A stretch of DNA of 64,000 bases, taken from the NCBI GenBank assembly GCA_900540895.1, contig UQHV01000002.1:77325-141324 (forward strand), in the 5' to 3' direction. Positions 51,463-60,909 of the stretch are shown one piece after another (positions within the stretch are counted from its first letter, which is position 1; every line of letters begins with the position of its first letter). Below the pieces are notes generated by a model. That model was not told the DNA's origin. It saw only the letters and a program-made list of their open reading frames with translations, and did no database searches. Made by a program: the position numbers and the translations under genes. This stretch comes from an uncultured Collinsella sp. (GTDB taxonomy: Bacteria > Actinomycetota > Coriobacteriia > Coriobacteriales > Coriobacteriaceae).

Positions 51463-52470
51463 CTAGTCGGTGAGTCCGTAGAACTCTTGAGAAGGGACGC
51501 GATCGGTAAGAATCTCGAGCGCCCTATCTAAAGTAACACCGTTGTAGAGCGTTTGCTCCACGGCAAAGGTGAGCGGAATGTCTACGCCCAGTGAACGGGC
51601 AAGCTCGCTGACGCTGCGGGCCGCGACGGCGCCCTCAACCACCATATGCGTGCGCGTCTGATACTCGTCGAGCGATACGCCATGAGCGAACTCGTAGCCA
51701 AAGGTGCGGTTGCGCGAATGCTCCGAGGTGCAGGTGGCAATGAGGTCGCCCATGCCGGCAAGCCCCATGCAGGTCATAGCCTGCCCGCCGCGGGCATGCA
51801 CCAGACGGCTGATCTCGGCCAGGCCGCGCGTCATGATAAGGGCGAGCGTATTGTCGCCCGCACCGGTGCCGGCGGAGATGCCACATACGATGGCGATGAC
51901 GTTTTTCATGGCGCCGCAGACCTCGACACCGGTCATGTCTTGCGACAGATAGATGCGGAAGGCCGTGGACAGGAGCAGTTCCCTAAAGGTCTCCCCTATC
52001 TGCGGATCTTTGCTTGCGATGACGGCGGCAGAAAGTCCGCCGCGGCAGATTTCCTCAGCATGGTTGGGGCCCGAGAGCGCCGCCACGCGCGACTCGTTGC
52101 CGATCTCGCTGGCGATGACCTCGCTCATGAGCAGGCCGGACTCGGGCTCAATGCCCTTTGTGAGGCAGAGCGCCGGGGTATCGGCGGCGATAAAGGGAGC
52201 GGCCTGGTGGCACACGCTGCGAAGGTGCGTCGAAGGAACGGCAAAGATGATGGCCTCGGCACCGTCGAGCGCCTGCGCCAGGTCCGTCGTGGCGACGACG
52301 TTGCCGGGCAGCTTGTAGCCCACAAGGTAGCGGGGGTTGCGGTGCTCGCCGTTAATGCCGGAGGCCGTCTGCTCGCTGTGGGCCCACATGGTCACGCGCT
52401 CGGCCCGCGCGGCGGCAAGGCCCGCGACGGCGGTTCCCCAGGAGCCGGAGCCAATCAGCGCAACATTCAT
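51463..52470 (-). CDS. gpsA: Glycerol-3-phosphate dehydrogenase [NAD(P)+]
   Basis: Makes glycerol-3-phosphate for phospholipid synthesis, 335 residues. The nucleotide-binding motif is GSGSWGTAVAGL at the N-terminus. The catalytic lysine region is VEVCGAMKNVIAIVCGI. It lies 9 bp downstream of plsY, which uses its product, and plsC is a few genes upstream. This block is a lipid-precursor cluster. Confidence 0.96.
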   Translation of the reverse strand: MNVALIGSGSWGTAVAGLAAARAERVTMWAHSEQTASGINGEHRNPRYLVGYKLPGNVVATTDLAQALDGAEAIIFAVPSTHLRSVCHQAAPFIAADTPALCLTKGIEPESGLLMSEVIASEIGNESRVAALSGPNHAEEICRGGLSAAVIASKDPQIGETFRELLLSTAFRIYLSQDMTGVEVCGAMKNVIAIVCGISAGTGAGDNTLALIMTRGLAEISRLVHARGGQAMTCMGLAGMGDLIATCTSEHSRNRTFGYEFAHGVSLDEYQTRTHMVVEGAVAARSVSELARSLGVDIPLTFAVEQTLYNGVTLDRALEILTDRVPSQEFYGLTD

Positions 52471-52479
52471 GACTCTCTC

Positions 52480-53163
52480 CTACTTATCGTCGGGCTCGGT
52501 GACGCGCTTGGTAAACGAGAGCTTGGACTCCTTACCCGTCATGAGCTTTTTGATGTTCGCACGATGGGCCCACACCACGGTGATGCCGATCAGCGCCATG
52601 CAAAACTTAAGTCCGAGGCTGCTGTACGGAAAGACCGCGCAGGCAGCGATGGGAAGACCGATGGCCGCGGCAAGCGAGCCCACCGACACAAACTTGGTGA
52701 TGGCGACGGCCACGATAAACATGCCCAGCAGCGACAGACCAATGGGCCAGTACCAGGCGAGGATAACGCCCAGACCCACGGCGATACCCTTGCCTCCATG
52801 GAAGTTGAGGTAGGGCGAGAAGATATGGCCCCACACCGCTGCCAGGCAAATGACGCCGAGCATCCAGTCGCCGGCGGCACCGGGAGCCATAATGCTCACG
52901 GGGAAGCCATAGCCCAGGCTCGCAATGAGCGGACGCGCGATAAGGACGCAGATGGCGCCCTTAAGGCAGTCGAGCAGCAGCGTGAGTGCGGCCACCTTGG
53001 GGCCGGCCACGCGCAGTGCGTTGGTGGTGCCGATGTTGCCGGAGCCCGCCTTGCGAATGTCGGTGTGGTTGAACACGCGGCCCAGGATCAGGCCAAACGG
53101 AATCGCCCCGATAAAGAACGAGACCACGGCGCAGATGGCGGTCAGCAGAATCGGATTATGCAT
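52480..53163 (-). CDS. plsY: Glycerol-3-phosphate acyltransferase PlsY
   Basis: Integral membrane enzyme transferring acyl groups from acyl-phosphate to glycerol-3-phosphate, 227 residues. Family motifs are GSGNIGTTNALRV, FHGGKGIAVGLGV and the C-terminal WAHRANIKKL. About five transmembrane helices. It overlaps the der 3' end by 8 bp. Confidence 0.95.
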   Translation of the reverse strand: MHNPILLTAICAVVSFFIGAIPFGLILGRVFNHTDIRKAGSGNIGTTNALRVAGPKVAALTLLLDCLKGAICVLIARPLIASLGYGFPVSIMAPGAAGDWMLGVICLAAVWGHIFSPYLNFHGGKGIAVGLGVILAWYWPIGLSLLGMFIVAVAITKFVSVGSLAAAIGLPIAACAVFPYSSLGLKFCMALIGITVVWAHRANIKKLMTGKESKLSFTKRVTEPDDK

Positions 53164-54490
53164 CCTTTTGCTCCTTCTTCCTAAAGAAGAGTCGAATGGG
53201 CGTGCCGGAAAAATCGAAGGTCGAGCGCATGCGGTTCTCGACGTAGCGCTGGTAGGTGTCGTTGACCAGGTCGCTGTGGTTGACGAAGAACGTAAACGTC
53301 GGCGGGTTGACGCCCGTCTGGGTCACATAGTGCATGCGCAGGCGGCGCTTGCCGTCCACCACGGTGTGACCGAACTCGCGCAGGTCGGTGAGGAACGTGT
53401 TGAGGCGCGAGGTGCTGATCTTTTGCGAGCGCGTCTTTTCGGCGGCGTCGACCATTGCCCAGATCTTCTCGACGCTGCGGCCGGTCAGGGCAGAGATGCG
53501 CAGGTACTGGGCCCAGGGAGCCATAACGCCCAGACGGCGGTCGATGGTCTCCATGCAGGCCTCGCGCTTACGGTCGTCGTCGAGCAGATCCCACTTGTTG
53601 AGCAGCACCACGATGGCGCAGCCGCGCTCGATGGCAAGACCCATGACCTTCTGGTCCTGCTCAGTGACGCCCACGGAGGCATCGACGACGAGCAGCGCCA
53701 CGTCGGCGCGGTCGATGGCACGCAGGCCGCGGACCATGGAGTAGTACTCGATGTTCTCGTACACAGTGCTCTTCTTGCGGATGCCCGCGGTATCGACCAT
53801 GCGGTAGTGCTTACCGTTGCGCTCCACGACGGTGTCGATGGCGTCGCGCGTCGTGCCGGCGATGTTGGACACGATAGAGCGGTCGGCGCCCAGGATGCGG
53901 TTGAACAACGAGGACTTACCGGCGTTGGGGCGGCCGATGATGGCGACGTTCAGCGCGTCGGGGAACTCGTCGGCGATCTCGTCCTCCTCCTCGGGCAACA
54001 GGGCCACGATGTCGTCGAGCAGGTCGCCCGTGCCGTGGCCGTGCAGGGCCGAGAGCGGCGTGGGCTCACCGATGCCGAGCGAATAGAACTCCCAGATGCT
54101 GTCGTTCTCGCGATCGGGGTTGTCGAGCTTGTTCACCAGCAGAAAGACCGGCTTGTCGCAGCGCTTGAGCATGCGAGCGACCGACTCGTCCTCCTCGGTG
54201 ACGCCGGTGCGGCCGTCGACCACAAACAGGATGACGGCGGCTTCCTCGGCGGCGGCGAGGGCCTGGTCGCGAATGGACGTGGCGAAGACGTCATCGCTCT
54301 TGAGCGGTTCGATGCCGCCCGTGTCGACGATGGTGAACTCGCGGCCGTTCCAATCGGCCGTGTGGTACGAGCGGTCGCGCGTGACGCCGCGGGACTCATG
54401 GACGATGGCGTCCGAGGTCTGGGCCAGGCGGTTAACGAGCGTGGACTTGCCCACGTTGGGGCGTCCGACGACGGCGACGATAGGTTTCAT
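53156..54490 (-). CDS. der: Ribosome-assembly GTPase Der (EngA)
   Basis: Double-G-domain GTPase of 50S assembly, 444 residues. The first G domain has GRPNVGKST near residue 8 and the second GRPNAGKSS near 185. Both DTGG/DTAG switches and NKLD/NKWD motifs are present, with a C-terminal KH-like domain. The frame is open far upstream, but ATG 54490 follows AAAGGAG and matches the family start. Confidence 0.97.
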   Translation of the reverse strand: MKPIVAVVGRPNVGKSTLVNRLAQTSDAIVHESRGVTRDRSYHTADWNGREFTIVDTGGIEPLKSDDVFATSIRDQALAAAEEAAVILFVVDGRTGVTEEDESVARMLKRCDKPVFLLVNKLDNPDRENDSIWEFYSLGIGEPTPLSALHGHGTGDLLDDIVALLPEEEDEIADEFPDALNVAIIGRPNAGKSSLFNRILGADRSIVSNIAGTTRDAIDTVVERNGKHYRMVDTAGIRKKSTVYENIEYYSMVRGLRAIDRADVALLVVDASVGVTEQDQKVMGLAIERGCAIVVLLNKWDLLDDDRKREACMETIDRRLGVMAPWAQYLRISALTGRSVEKIWAMVDAAEKTRSQKISTSRLNTFLTDLREFGHTVVDGKRRLRMHYVTQTGVNPPTFTFFVNHSDLVNDTYQRYVENRMRSTFDFSGTPIRLFFRKKEQKDA

Positions 54491-54500
54491 CTGCACTCCT

Positions 54501-55943
54501 TTAATGGGTAGGGTCAGTGGAAGTGTTAGAGTCGGCAGGCACAATGCCAAGGAAGTGCTCCAGGGTATCGAGCAGCTCATGCGGCATGGTCGACACCACA
54601 TGAACCTCGGCGCCGCGACTGGTAAGGCTTGCGAGTAAATCGTCACGATGATACTCGTCAAGCGTCATGCCGTCAGCGTTGAACATGAGCTTAGGCACAA
54701 AGAGCATAACCCCCGAGAGGTCCTGCGGCAGCTGTTCCAGAATGTCGCAGGCGACGATGAGGCCGGTCACGTCCACGTTGCCGCCAAAGTAGCGATTCTT
54801 GATGGCCGTGACGGTGCCGGCGAGCCCCTGCGGCGATTCCACGAAACGTGCCACGGTGTCGCGTGCGCTGGCGCCCGAGAGGCACAGCAGGTGCTGGCTG
54901 CGAGCGGCGATGGCCTCGCGGACGCGGGCCAGTCGCTCGGCATCGGCGGCAAGCACATCGTCCGTCTCGTCTAGGTATGAGCGGATCATGCCGATACCGT
55001 CGTAGTACTGCGGATAGCCGTCGTAAAAGTCCGCCTCGGGCGGATCGATGCCGGCGTCCAGGTAGAACTCGTCGCTCATCTGGAAGGTGTGGCGGCCAAA
55101 ACGCTCGAAGGCGCGGTCCTGGTAGGGACGGATCATGGCAATGGTCTCGCGCGCCAGTTCGGGCTTGTCGCTGTATGACCAGCTAAAGCGGTTTTGATGC
55201 TTGGTAAAACCGAGCGGCACAATGCCCAGGCTTGTGATTTGCTCGTGCTCCTCGCAAAAGCGCAGGGTCTTTTCCAGCTCCTCGCCGTCGTTCATGCCGG
55301 GGCACAACACGATCTGCGCGTGAATCTCGATGCCGGCGGCCATGATGGCCTCGAGTACGTCCATGCCGCGCTGGGCGTTGCGGCCCATCATACGACGGCG
55401 GACGTCGGGGCTCACGGCATGGACCGACACGTTCATAGGGCTCATGTTGCGTTGGATGACGTTTTGCACGTCCTCGTCGGTGAGGTTCGTAAGCGTGACA
55501 AAGTTGCCCTGCAAAAAGCTCAGGCGGTAGTCGTCGTCGCGAATATAGAGCGTGGAGCGGCCGCCCTTGGGGAGCATCGTCATAAAGCAGAACACGCAGG
55601 CGTTCACACAGGTACGCATGCCGTCGAAGATGGGGCCGTCGAACTCCAGACCCCAATCCTCTCCGGGAAATCGATCGAGCTCCACGGGGGTGACGGTGCC
55701 ATCGCGCGGGTCGAAAACCTCGAGGTCGACCGTGTCGTCGTCTGCCTCCCAGAGCCACACGATCATGTCGGTAAGCTGCTCGCCGTTGACCGTGAGCACG
55801 CGCATGCCCGGCTCGATACCCACATCCCATGCGGGCGATTCGGGACGCACGTTCTTAACGAGCGCGCCCTCACCCGGCTCGGGGTCGCGGCTGCGCCCGT
55901 AATCGGCCACCTCGGCGGCGTATGCGGGTACGGTCTGGTCCAT
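54501..55943 (-). CDS. DUF512 radical-SAM-like protein with PDZ domain
   Basis: 480 residues: N-terminal PDZ-like segment (ALVKNVRPESPAWDVGIEPGMRVL), a radical-SAM-like Cys cluster (CVNACVFCF), and a C-terminal DUF512 region. It matches the family often found between der and plsY in Gram-positives, whose substrate is unknown. ATG 55943 is taken because residues upstream are out of character. The AAGGAG site is 13 bp away, which leaves the start slightly uncertain. Confidence 0.88.
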   Translation of the reverse strand: MDQTVPAYAAEVADYGRSRDPEPGEGALVKNVRPESPAWDVGIEPGMRVLTVNGEQLTDMIVWLWEADDDTVDLEVFDPRDGTVTPVELDRFPGEDWGLEFDGPIFDGMRTCVNACVFCFMTMLPKGGRSTLYIRDDDYRLSFLQGNFVTLTNLTDEDVQNVIQRNMSPMNVSVHAVSPDVRRRMMGRNAQRGMDVLEAIMAAGIEIHAQIVLCPGMNDGEELEKTLRFCEEHEQITSLGIVPLGFTKHQNRFSWSYSDKPELARETIAMIRPYQDRAFERFGRHTFQMSDEFYLDAGIDPPEADFYDGYPQYYDGIGMIRSYLDETDDVLAADAERLARVREAIAARSQHLLCLSGASARDTVARFVESPQGLAGTVTAIKNRYFGGNVDVTGLIVACDILEQLPQDLSGVMLFVPKLMFNADGMTLDEYHRDDLLASLTSRGAEVHVVSTMPHELLDTLEHFLGIVPADSNTSTDPTH

Positions 55944-55945
55944 GG

Positions 55946-56845
55946 TTAGCAGCAAAGCTCCTTGATGCGCGTGACGGCGCGTTCGATGTGTTCTTGCGGG
56001 GTGGAGGCTCCGGCGGTGATACCGATGTGGTGAGCGTCGGTAAACCACGCGGCCTGGAGCTCGGAAGTTTCCTCGATGTGATACGTACGCTCGCAGGCGT
56101 CTGCGCAAATCTGCGCCAGGCGGCGGGTGTTGCCCGAGTTCTTGCCGCCCACGACTACCATGCAGTCGCAGCGGTCGGCAAGTGCGGCTGCTGCCTGTTG
56201 ACGCTCACTCGTGGCGGCGCAGATGGTGTTGATCACACGCAGCTCCTGCACGCGCGGGGTGATAGCTGCCACGACCTCGGCGAGGTTCTGCGCGGTCTGG
56301 GTGGTCTGCACGACGAGGCCTACCTTGCCCTTGAGCGACAAGGCATTGGCGTCGGCGGCACAGCTCACGACCTGTGCATCTTTGCCGGCGTGGCCAAGAA
56401 TGCCCTCGACCTCGGGGTGACCCGGCTCGCCTACGACCACCACGCGGTAGCCCTCGCGCACCAGGCGCTCGGCTGCCATATGGACTTTCTTCACGTAGGG
56501 GCAGGTGGCGTCGACCACGTTTAGGCCGCGCTTGCGGGCAGCATCGATTACCTGCGGCACCACGCCGTGGGCGCGGATGATCACGGTGCCGGTTGCGGCG
56601 TCATCCAGGGTTTCGGCCAAGCCAACGCCTGCCTCAGCGAGCTCGCGTACCACGATGGGGTTATGGATGAGCGGACCCAAGGTATGGACCTGAGTGCACT
56701 CTCCTGCCTGCGGCGCGGCCGCCAGCGCCATATCGAGCGCACGCTGTACGCCGTAGCAAGTGCCGGCGTGGGCGGCGATCTCGATGGTAGGCGCGGTTGC
56801 CTGGTCGGACGCAGTCGCGGCGGTGTTCGTCACATTCTCGCTCAT
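55946..56845 (-). CDS. ispH: 4-hydroxy-3-methylbut-2-enyl diphosphate reductase
   Basis: Fe-S enzyme of the last MEP-pathway step, giving IPP and DMAPP, 299 residues. Three cluster cysteines lie in AGTCYGVQRA, DATCPYVKKVH and NTICAATSERQ. IspH normally has GFCFGVKRA at the first site, and the C-G-V-x-R-A core is kept. About 25 residues of Thr/Ala-rich tail precede the domain. ATG 56845 is chosen over the longer frame. Confidence 0.95.
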   Translation of the reverse strand: MSENVTNTAATASDQATAPTIEIAAHAGTCYGVQRALDMALAAAPQAGECTQVHTLGPLIHNPIVVRELAEAGVGLAETLDDAATGTVIIRAHGVVPQVIDAARKRGLNVVDATCPYVKKVHMAAERLVREGYRVVVVGEPGHPEVEGILGHAGKDAQVVSCAADANALSLKGKVGLVVQTTQTAQNLAEVVAAITPRVQELRVINTICAATSERQQAAAALADRCDCMVVVGGKNSGNTRRLAQICADACERTYHIEETSELQAAWFTDAHHIGITAGASTPQEHIERAVTRIKELCC

Positions 56846-56847
56846 GG

Positions 56848-57576
56848 CTAGAACCTGCCCGGATGCTCGGCGCACAGCTCGTCTCGCATAGCGTAGACGC
56901 GGTTCATGGCCTCGGACTCAAACCATTCCAGGCGCTCCGTGCGTTTAAGCCCGGCCGGTGCGTCGGAAAGCGAGACGGCCTTGCCGGCGCGGATCCAGCA
57001 TTTCTTGGGACGCATGATCTTTTTTCCCGCGGGCGTGATGTCGGACCAGCCGCAAATGGCGAGCGGGTTCACAGGTGCCTTGCCCATCTGAGCGATAAGC
57101 GCAAAGCCGCCGTGGACCTCGGGCTTGATCTCGCGCGAGCGGATGCGCGTGCCCTCGGGGAAGATCAGAACGTCCTCGCCGCGCTGCAGCGCATGCTGGG
57201 CGGCGCGCACGCACTTCATATCTGCAGTACCACGCTCCACGGGGATGCCGCCAACGCGGCTAAAAGCCCAGCGCACAATCTTGCTCTTGGCGAACTCGGA
57301 CTTAAAGATGGGACGAATGCGGCGCCCCCCAAAGAACAGCGCCGTCTCCACGGCCAAGAGCTCGGCCATCGAGGTGTGGTTGCAGATGACCACGCTTCCG
57401 CGGCCGTCCTGGCGCTCAAACAGCAGGTCAGCGTCCTCGACCTTCCAACGCCACATGAGCTTGGAGAAGACCCACAGAATAGCCATGACTACGACGACGG
57501 TGCCGCGGATGAGCGCTGGGAACTCTGCATAAGGAGCGTTGTAATAATCCTCGGGCGTCTGCTTAAACAGGCGCAT
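56848..57576 (-). CDS. plsC: 1-acyl-sn-glycerol-3-phosphate acyltransferase
   Basis: Membrane-associated acyltransferase converting lysophosphatidate to phosphatidate, 242 residues. An N-terminal hydrophobic segment precedes the acyltransferase domain with GGIPVERG and FPEGTRIRS. The catalytic HX4D motif reads NHTSMAEL, with Glu in place of Asp. This is conservative but unusual. It lies 2 bp from ispH and 3 bp from cmk. Confidence 0.88.
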   Translation of the reverse strand: MRLFKQTPEDYYNAPYAEFPALIRGTVVVVMAILWVFSKLMWRWKVEDADLLFERQDGRGSVVICNHTSMAELLAVETALFFGGRRIRPIFKSEFAKSKIVRWAFSRVGGIPVERGTADMKCVRAAQHALQRGEDVLIFPEGTRIRSREIKPEVHGGFALIAQMGKAPVNPLAICGWSDITPAGKKIMRPKKCWIRAGKAVSLSDAPAGLKRTERLEWFESEAMNRVYAMRDELCAEHPGRF

Positions 57577-57579
57577 GGG

Positions 57580-58266
57580 CTACCTCCTTTGGTTGATGAG
57601 GTCCTCGATTATCGAGACGACCTCATCGATGGTGTGGGCGGTGGAGTCGACGTGCACGGCGTCCTCGGCGGGCACGAGCGGTGCGACCTCGCGGCTGCTG
57701 TCGAGCTTGTCGCGCTGCTTGAGGGCGCCGAGGGTCTCGTCGACCTCGGCCTCGAGCTGCTCTTCGGTGAGCGGTTGGGCGTCGTTTTGGTGGCGCTGCA
57801 GCACGCGGCGGCGGGCGCGCTCGCGCGGGTCGGCGGTCAGGAAGACCTTGACCTGTGCGTTAGGGAACACGACGGTACCGATGTCGCGACCCTCGGCCAC
57901 GATATCGCGGTCCTCGGCGGCGCGGCGCTGGTGGATGAGCATGGCGGCGCGCACGCCCGGGTAGGCCGAGACCTTGGACACGTTGGCGTCGACCTGCGGG
58001 GTACGAATGGCGGCCGAAGCGTCCTGGCCGTCGATGGTCAGGCGGGTGTCCTCGCCGGTGCCGTTGGTAAAGCGGATCTCGATCTGCTCGGCGAGGGCGT
58101 CGATGGCCGTCTCGTCGTCCAGATCGATGCCGCGGTCGAGCGCGGCGAAGGTGACGGCGCGATACATGGCGCCCGTGTCGAGCTTGTTAAAGCCCAGCTG
58201 GCGGGCGATCTCCTTGGCGATGGTGGACTTGCCGGAACCGGCGGGGCCGTCGATGGCGACGATCAT
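57580..58266 (-). CDS. cmk: Cytidylate kinase
   Basis: Phosphorylates CMP and dCMP, 228 residues. The P-loop is AIDGPAGSGKSTIAK at the N-terminus. YRAVTFAALDRGID, the GRDIGTVVFPNA segment and RARRRVLQRH are typical. Encoded just upstream of plsC, ispH and der on the - strand, as in many Firmicutes and Actinobacteria. Confidence 0.96.
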   Translation of the reverse strand: MIVAIDGPAGSGKSTIAKEIARQLGFNKLDTGAMYRAVTFAALDRGIDLDDETAIDALAEQIEIRFTNGTGEDTRLTIDGQDASAAIRTPQVDANVSKVSAYPGVRAAMLIHQRRAAEDRDIVAEGRDIGTVVFPNAQVKVFLTADPRERARRRVLQRHQNDAQPLTEEQLEAEVDETLGALKQRDKLDSSREVAPLVPAEDAVHVDSTAHTIDEVVSIIEDLINQRR

Positions 58267-58332
58267 GCAATGCTTCCTTTCGATGGTTGACGTGCTGGTA
58301 TGGTTCGCAGGCGTTGGGGCGCGGCGGGTTGC

Positions 58333-59259
58333 CTAACCCGTGTAGCGCTCGCGGTAGGTGTTGCGCTTGGGTGCGGAGCCGTGGCTGCCGTGGTGGCGCG
58401 TGCGGCTGGCGGGCGTGTCTTGGGGCTTGCCACCGCGCTTGGCGCTGGCCTGCTTGGGCGGGATACCGCCGCTTTTGAGGATCTGCACCTCGCGGTCGGT
58501 GAGTTCGCGCCAGGAGCCCTTGACCACGTCCTTGAGCTCCAGGCCGGCAAAGTTGCAGCGGTGCAGGCGGATCACTGGGTGGTGGATCTTGCTCAGCATG
58601 CGTTTGACCTGATTCTTGCGGCCCTCGCGGATGATGACCTCCACGGCCGTGGTGCCGGGCTTGACGCCTTGCGGAGCCACAGCCTCTGCCTCGCGCGCGT
58701 TAATGACGCGGCAGATCGCCGGCTGGCATAGGCCGTCGTCGAGCTCTATGCCGCGACGCAGCGGCTCAAGATCGCGGTCGGTTAGCTGCCCGTCCACGAG
58801 TGCCTGGTAGGTCTTGTAGACATGCTTGCTGGGGTGCAGCAGATCCTGCGACAGGTCGCCGTCGGTGGTAAAGAGCAAAAGGCCCGTGGTGTCGCGGTCC
58901 AGGCGACCCACCGGGAAAAGTCCCGGAAAGCGGTCGCGCGGTACCAGGTCGGCCACGCAAGGGCGCTCCTGCGGGTCGCTCATGGTGGTGAGGTAGCCGG
59001 TCGGCTTGTAGAGCATCAGGTACACGGCGCCCTGGTTGAGCTTGACGGGCATGCCGTCGACCTCGATGTGATCGCGGTCGACGTCGACCTTGGTGCCCAG
59101 CTCGGTCGCGACCTCGCCGTTGACGGTCACTCGGCCGGCGGTCATCAGGTCCTCCGAGCCGCGGCGGCTTGCCATGCCCGCGCGCGCCAAAAAGCGCTGC
59201 AGGCGCATCGTGTGCGGGTAGACGGGCTGGGCGTTGGTTGCGGGTACTGCGTTGCCCAT
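58333..59259 (-). CDS. rluB: rRNA pseudouridine synthase (RluB/RsuA family)
   Basis: 308 residues: N-terminal S4 RNA-binding domain (RLQRFLARAGMASRRGSEDL), then the RsuA/RluB catalytic core with FPVGRLDRDTTGLLLFTTDG containing the catalytic Asp, and REGRKNQVKRML. The C-terminus is a basic, Gly/Lys-rich tail. ATG 59259 has GAGGAG 9 bp upstream; longer starts overlap scpB. scpA-scpB-rluB-cmk is a conserved order. The exact modified 23S position is not readable. Confidence 0.92.
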   Translation of the reverse strand: MGNAVPATNAQPVYPHTMRLQRFLARAGMASRRGSEDLMTAGRVTVNGEVATELGTKVDVDRDHIEVDGMPVKLNQGAVYLMLYKPTGYLTTMSDPQERPCVADLVPRDRFPGLFPVGRLDRDTTGLLLFTTDGDLSQDLLHPSKHVYKTYQALVDGQLTDRDLEPLRRGIELDDGLCQPAICRVINAREAEAVAPQGVKPGTTAVEVIIREGRKNQVKRMLSKIHHPVIRLHRCNFAGLELKDVVKGSWRELTDREVQILKSGGIPPKQASAKRGGKPQDTPASRTRHHGSHGSAPKRNTYRERYTG

Positions 59260-59281
59260 GGCGCGCGTCTCCTCTACTTCG

Positions 59282-60001
59282 TTAGTCCTCGTCATGCATA
59301 TCCTCCGAGGTTTCGTCGATGACCAGCGTATCCTCGTCCTCGACTGCCGCAACATCGGTATCGAGCAGTTCGCGCTCTTCGTCCAGGTCCTCGGCCTGTT
59401 CCTCGAGTGTGGACTGAATACTACGGCCGCTCAGACGCTCGCGGATAAACTGACGCGACTGCTCGTCGGGGGCAAATTGCTCCAGATCGGGCAGGTCGCG
59501 GGTGGAACGCAGACCGAACTTTTCCAAGAAGGCGTTGGTCGTGCCGTAGATGATGGCTTGACCGCGCTGGGGGTCACGGCCGAGCTCGCGCACCAGACCC
59601 TTGTCCACGAGCGACGCGATGACGCCGTCTGAGTTGACGCCGCGGATGCCCTTGACCACCTCGCGCGTTACGGGCTGGTGGTATACGATGACGGCCAGGG
59701 TTTCGAGCGCCGCCTGGGACAGCTTTTGCGTGTCCCAGCTCAACACATAGGCCTCGACCACGTCGTGGTAGGCGGGGTGCGTGAACAGGCGCCAGCCGCC
59801 GGCGACCTCGCGCAGCTGAAAGCCGCGGTTGGCCTCCTCGTACTCAACCTTGAGCTCGGCGAGCAGCGACGCGCACTCGCCGGGGGCGATATCCAGTGCG
59901 CCGGCCAGCGCGGGCGCACTCACTGGGTCGCTTGACACCAGCAGCAGCGCCTCGAGGGCGCCTTTGAGGCTGTTTGCCTCCAGCGTGGAAAGGGTTGACA
60001 T
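59282..60001 (-). CDS. scpB: Segregation and condensation protein B
   Basis: SMC partner protein of the condensin complex, 239 residues. Two winged-helix domains are visible with SLKGALEALLLVSSDPVSAPALAGAL, ALETLAVIVYHQPVTREVVKGIRGV and YGTTNAFLEKFGL. An acidic C-terminal tail of about 50 residues is longer than usual. It lies 11 bp after scpA. Confidence 0.96.
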   Translation of the reverse strand: MSTLSTLEANSLKGALEALLLVSSDPVSAPALAGALDIAPGECASLLAELKVEYEEANRGFQLREVAGGWRLFTHPAYHDVVEAYVLSWDTQKLSQAALETLAVIVYHQPVTREVVKGIRGVNSDGVIASLVDKGLVRELGRDPQRGQAIIYGTTNAFLEKFGLRSTRDLPDLEQFAPDEQSRQFIRERLSGRSIQSTLEEQAEDLDEERELLDTDVAAVEDEDTLVIDETSEDMHDED

Positions 60002-60012
60002 GGTTGCGGCTC

Positions 60013-60825
60013 CTATTCGGTGAGCTCGGGGCCCTCGCCGGGCACATAGGCCTCGGCGCCTTCGACGCGGTTGATACGGATGGTTCCAAAGATCTCGTCC
60101 TGGCTCAGCGTGAGCGAGCCGCGCTTGGCGAGCTCAAGCATAGCTAGGAAGGTGACGACGAGCTGCTCGGTGGTGGCATCGCCGTCCAGTAGCTCGCGGA
60201 AGGTGCAGGTTTGGTGCGCCATGGTAAAGCGGTCGACTGAGGCCACCGTCAGGTCGAGCGGAACGCGATGGGGTGCCACGTGCTCGGCCTCCAGCAAGAA
60301 GGTCTGTCGCTTCCCGTCCAGGTCGGCGCAGATGACGGCGAGGCCGCGCAGGGTGATGCCGGCCAGGTAGTCGGGCATGAGGCCCAAGAACTCGGGGTCG
60401 GGGCCGGCCACACGCGGGTGCATGCGGCTTTCGGCCTGCATGCGGGCACCGAGGGCCGCAGCCGCGCCTTTAAACTGTTTGTAGGCAATCAGGCGTTGGA
60501 TCAGGACCTCGCGCAAGGCGTCGCCGTCGAGCGTGCTGAGCTCCTCGAGGTCTTCGTCGAACTCGTCATCGTCGTCATCGGCTTTGCGCGGGGCCTCCTG
60601 CGGCACCAGAGAGGCAGCCTTGATGTCCAAAAGGGTTGCCGCGACCAGCAAAAAGTCGCTCGCCACGTCAAGGTCCAGCGCCTCGATGCGCTCGGCCTCG
60701 GCAAGGTACTGCTCGGCCACCTCGCTGATGTAGATGGCGCCGATATCTACTTTTTGGCGGGTTACCAGCTGCAGCAGCAGGTCGAACGGTCCGCTGTAGA
60801 CCTGCGTCGACACGCGATACGACAT
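60013..60825 (-). CDS. scpA: Segregation and condensation protein A
   Basis: Kleisin subunit bridging the SMC heads, 270 residues. The N-terminal signature FSGPFDLLLQLVTRQKVDI-like appears as YSGPFDLLLQLVTRQKVDIG. AEQYLAE and ASDFLLVAATLLDIKAASL follow. The C-terminal winged helix ends with VTFLAMLELAKRGSLTLSQ. It heads the scpA-scpB-rluB-cmk run. Confidence 0.96.
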   Translation of the reverse strand: MSYRVSTQVYSGPFDLLLQLVTRQKVDIGAIYISEVAEQYLAEAERIEALDLDVASDFLLVAATLLDIKAASLVPQEAPRKADDDDDEFDEDLEELSTLDGDALREVLIQRLIAYKQFKGAAAALGARMQAESRMHPRVAGPDPEFLGLMPDYLAGITLRGLAVICADLDGKRQTFLLEAEHVAPHRVPLDLTVASVDRFTMAHQTCTFRELLDGDATTEQLVVTFLAMLELAKRGSLTLSQDEIFGTIRINRVEGAEAYVPGEGPELTE

Positions 60826-60909
60826 CTTCGACCTCCTTTGACGGCGCCTTCGCGGCGCGGTTTGGGTGCATGTTGCGACCGTTTTGCACGGTCGACCTGT
60901 AAGTTTACC

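Noticed and set aside
51646..53184. 512-codon open frame on the + strand
   Set aside because: It is antisense to gpsA and plsY, whose products are unmistakable, and has the Gly/Ala/His/Arg bias of a shadow frame in GC-rich coding DNA. The same applies to long antisense frames at 2828-4462, 8896-10338, 10463-12733, 15264-17468, 19773-21581, 52925-54511 and 56797-58290.
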